Of a stretch of 35,212 nucleotides of DNA, positions 34,263 through 35,212 are shown piece by piece; positions within the stretch are counted from its first letter, which is position 1; each line of letters starts with the position of its first letter. The notes beneath the pieces were generated by a model. The model was given only the letters and a program-made list of their open reading frames with translations. It ran no database searches and was not told the DNA's origin. Origin of the DNA: Ferruginibacter sp. (lineage in GTDB: Bacteria; Bacteroidota; Bacteroidia; Chitinophagales; Chitinophagaceae); NCBI GenBank assembly GCA_025963635.1, contig JAOQAK010000027.1, positions 1-35,212 on the forward strand, written 5' to 3'. The position numbers were made by a program, and so were the translations under genes.

Positions 34263-34937
34263 ATGAAAAATTTAAGAAACGATAAAATGCGATTTTTAAC
34301 CTCTTCCATTATATTTATATTATGCCTTTTTTTTCAGCTCACTGCCGTCGGCCAGGAAGACTGGATTTTAAAAAAAGACAAAAATGGTATTAAAGTATAT
34401 TCAAGAAAAGTTAAGAACGCTAAGTTTAATGAAATAAAAGTGGAATGTGAGTTTGAGGGGAGACTTTCTCAACTTGCCGCAGTATTATTCGATGTAAATA
34501 AGCAGTATCAATGGGTGTATAAGACAGCCAAATCCCAGTTGTTGAAAGAGATTAGCCCCGCAGATGTTTTTTTCTACAGTGAGATTGAATGTCCATGGCC
34601 TTTTGACAACCGGGACCTGGTAGTGCGCATGATATTGACACAAAACGCTGCAACCAAGGTAATGACTATCGAAGCTAAAAATGTCGATAAATTCATACCA
34701 GATAAACGTAATATGGTGAGGATAAAATATTCCAGGGCAAACTGGACGGTAACCCCGTTAAACAATCATCGCTTTAAAGTGGATTACAGGCTTCAAATTG
34801 ATCCAGGGGAAGGTGCACCAGCCTGGCTTTTGAATTTATTTTCTACCGATGGCCCCTATGAATCGTTCCGCAATTTGAAGGAAAGGATAAAGCTTCCCCA
34901 ATACCAACACGCAAAATTTCCTTTCGTGGTTGATTAA
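34263..34937 (+). CDS. START domain-containing exported protein
   Basis: A 224-residue protein. An in-frame ATG at 34287 gives a tidier signal peptide (MRFLTSSIIFILCLFFQLTA, then VGQ), but the one at 34263 merely adds eight charged residues; I keep the longer form. The mature part is a START/StAR-like lipid-binding fold (WILKKDKNGIKVYSRKVKN, EGRLSQLAAVLFDVNKQYQW, SEIECPWPFDNRDLVVRMIL, then WTVTPLNNHRFKVDYRLQI and a C-terminal helix SFRNLKERIKLPQY). Such proteins bind lipids or other hydrophobic ligands in a deep cavity; here probably in the periplasm. The ligand is unknown. It stands alone on the plus strand. Confidence 0.87.
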   Translation: MKNLRNDKMRFLTSSIIFILCLFFQLTAVGQEDWILKKDKNGIKVYSRKVKNAKFNEIKVECEFEGRLSQLAAVLFDVNKQYQWVYKTAKSQLLKEISPADVFFYSEIECPWPFDNRDLVVRMILTQNAATKVMTIEAKNVDKFIPDKRNMVRIKYSRANWTVTPLNNHRFKVDYRLQIDPGEGAPAWLLNLFSTDGPYESFRNLKERIKLPQYQHAKFPFVVD

Positions 34938-34989
34938 CGCATACGTTGGCGGCAATTTTTGCTGACTGTTCCAGATTCCTAAAGAAACT

Positions 34990-34997
34990 TATCTTTG
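34990..34997 (+). promoter_or_regulatory. Candidate Bacteroidota -7 element for the nucleotidyltransferase gene
   Basis: TATCTTTG matches the TAnnTTTG -7 consensus exactly and lies 17 bp before the ATG at 35015. No clear TTTG -33 partner is found at the usual spacing (the nearest TTTG, at 34958-34961, is too far away). Confidence 0.35.
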
Positions 34998-35014
34998 ACC
35001 ATATTTTTTTGCAA

Positions 35015-35212
35015 ATGACAACGAAAGAAAACATATTAACTATTTTAAAAACTCATAAGACTGAGTTGTCAAAATATGGAGTGTCAAATATTGGCCTATT
35101 TGGTTCATATTTACATAACGAACAAACAGCTAAAAGTGACATTGATTTGTTGATAGATTTTGAACCTGAAAAAGAGAATTTCGACAACTACATGGCCGTA
35201 TATGATATATTC
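35015..35212 (+). CDS. MNT-type nucleotidyltransferase (MntA/HepT-like antitoxin), 3' truncated by window
   Basis: The first 66 codons of a minimal nucleotidyltransferase, cut by the window end. The catalytic signature is visible: GLFGSYLHNEQTAKSDIDLL, with Gly30-Ser31 and the Asp42-x-Asp44 pair, followed by LLIDFEPEKENFDNY. Proteins of this size and pattern are commonly the antitoxin of MntA/HepT-type modules, in which the nucleotidyltransferase modifies a HEPN RNase partner. The partner gene would be expected just beyond the edge and cannot be seen. The region is more A+T-rich (about 30% G+C by hand count) than most neighbours, consistent with a mobile accessory gene. The ATG at 35015 follows a good -7 element. 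Confidence 0.85.
   Translation, partial: MTTKENILTILKTHKTELSKYGVSNIGLFGSYLHNEQTAKSDIDLLIDFEPEKENFDNYMAVYDIF

Noticed and set aside
1..35212. CRISPR array, tRNA/rRNA gene or insertion sequence
   Set aside because: No regularly spaced direct repeats, cloverleaf-like segments or transposase-like frames were seen by eye; a tRNA or IS scan would be the decisive test.

Overview
The window looks like chromosomal DNA from a Bacteroidota bacterium, most likely of the Chitinophagaceae type. The reasons are lineage-typical genes (an STN/TonB-dependent receptor with DUF4249 and MG2/plug partners, a fused CrtYcd-type lycopene cyclase, a DUF6249 protein), many signal peptides ending in AQ, genes without obvious Shine-Dalgarno sites, and A+T-rich spacers. 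No rRNA, tRNA, CRISPR array, insertion sequence or prophage gene was seen. The lineage is inferred from gene content only.

Layout. 1-1505 (+): 3' end of a lycopene cyclase gene, then a DUF72 protein. 1661-5299 (-): a full-length pyruvate:ferredoxin/flavodoxin oxidoreductase (nifJ) with a clear terminator and a CRP/FNR-like palindrome upstream. 5790-7503 (+): a secreted protein of tandem ~50-residue repeats. 7960-10397 (+): two tandem YCII/DGPF proteins, a shattered SRPBCC gene and an ECF42-like sigma factor with a long C-terminal extension. 10491-12987 (-): a DUF5655 protein and an exported gamma-glutamyltransferase-family protein. 13208-20650 (+): a cluster of small palindromes, then a putative operon encoding an unknown exported protein, a TonB-dependent receptor, possibly a 35-residue peptide, a DUF4249 lipoprotein and an MG2/plug protein. 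20870-23439 (-): a probable outer-membrane barrel, a TIP30-like NAD(P)-binding protein and a DUF3494 ice-binding protein. 24160-25849: an ECF sigma/anti-sigma pair, divergent from a DUF6249 membrane protein. 25979-26914 (+): an exported ChbG/YdjC-type deacetylase. 27009-30049 (-): an SF1 helicase and a DUF1016 nuclease gene interrupted by one in-frame stop. 30285-33926 (-): a Gfo/Idh/MocA oxidoreductase, a GMC oxidoreductase and a DJ-1/PfpI protein. 34263-35212 (+): a START-domain protein, then the 5' end of an MNT-type nucleotidyltransferase gene cut by the window edge.

How the genes work together. The most coherent units are the DGPF/SRPBCC/ECF42 signalling module, the outer-membrane receptor operon and the sigma/anti-sigma pair. 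The most informative anomaly is the SRPBCC gene at 8700-9133. It reads as a full family member only if four or more single missing bases are restored, and the same one-base slip appears to have removed the ATG of the following sigma gene. A second broken gene, DUF1016 at 29045-30049, is interrupted by one TAA where the family usually has Gln. No convincing wholly new system was found. The best leads are the decayed ECF42 module, the helicase-nuclease neighbourhood, the palindrome upstream of nifJ and the small ORF inside the TonB operon.
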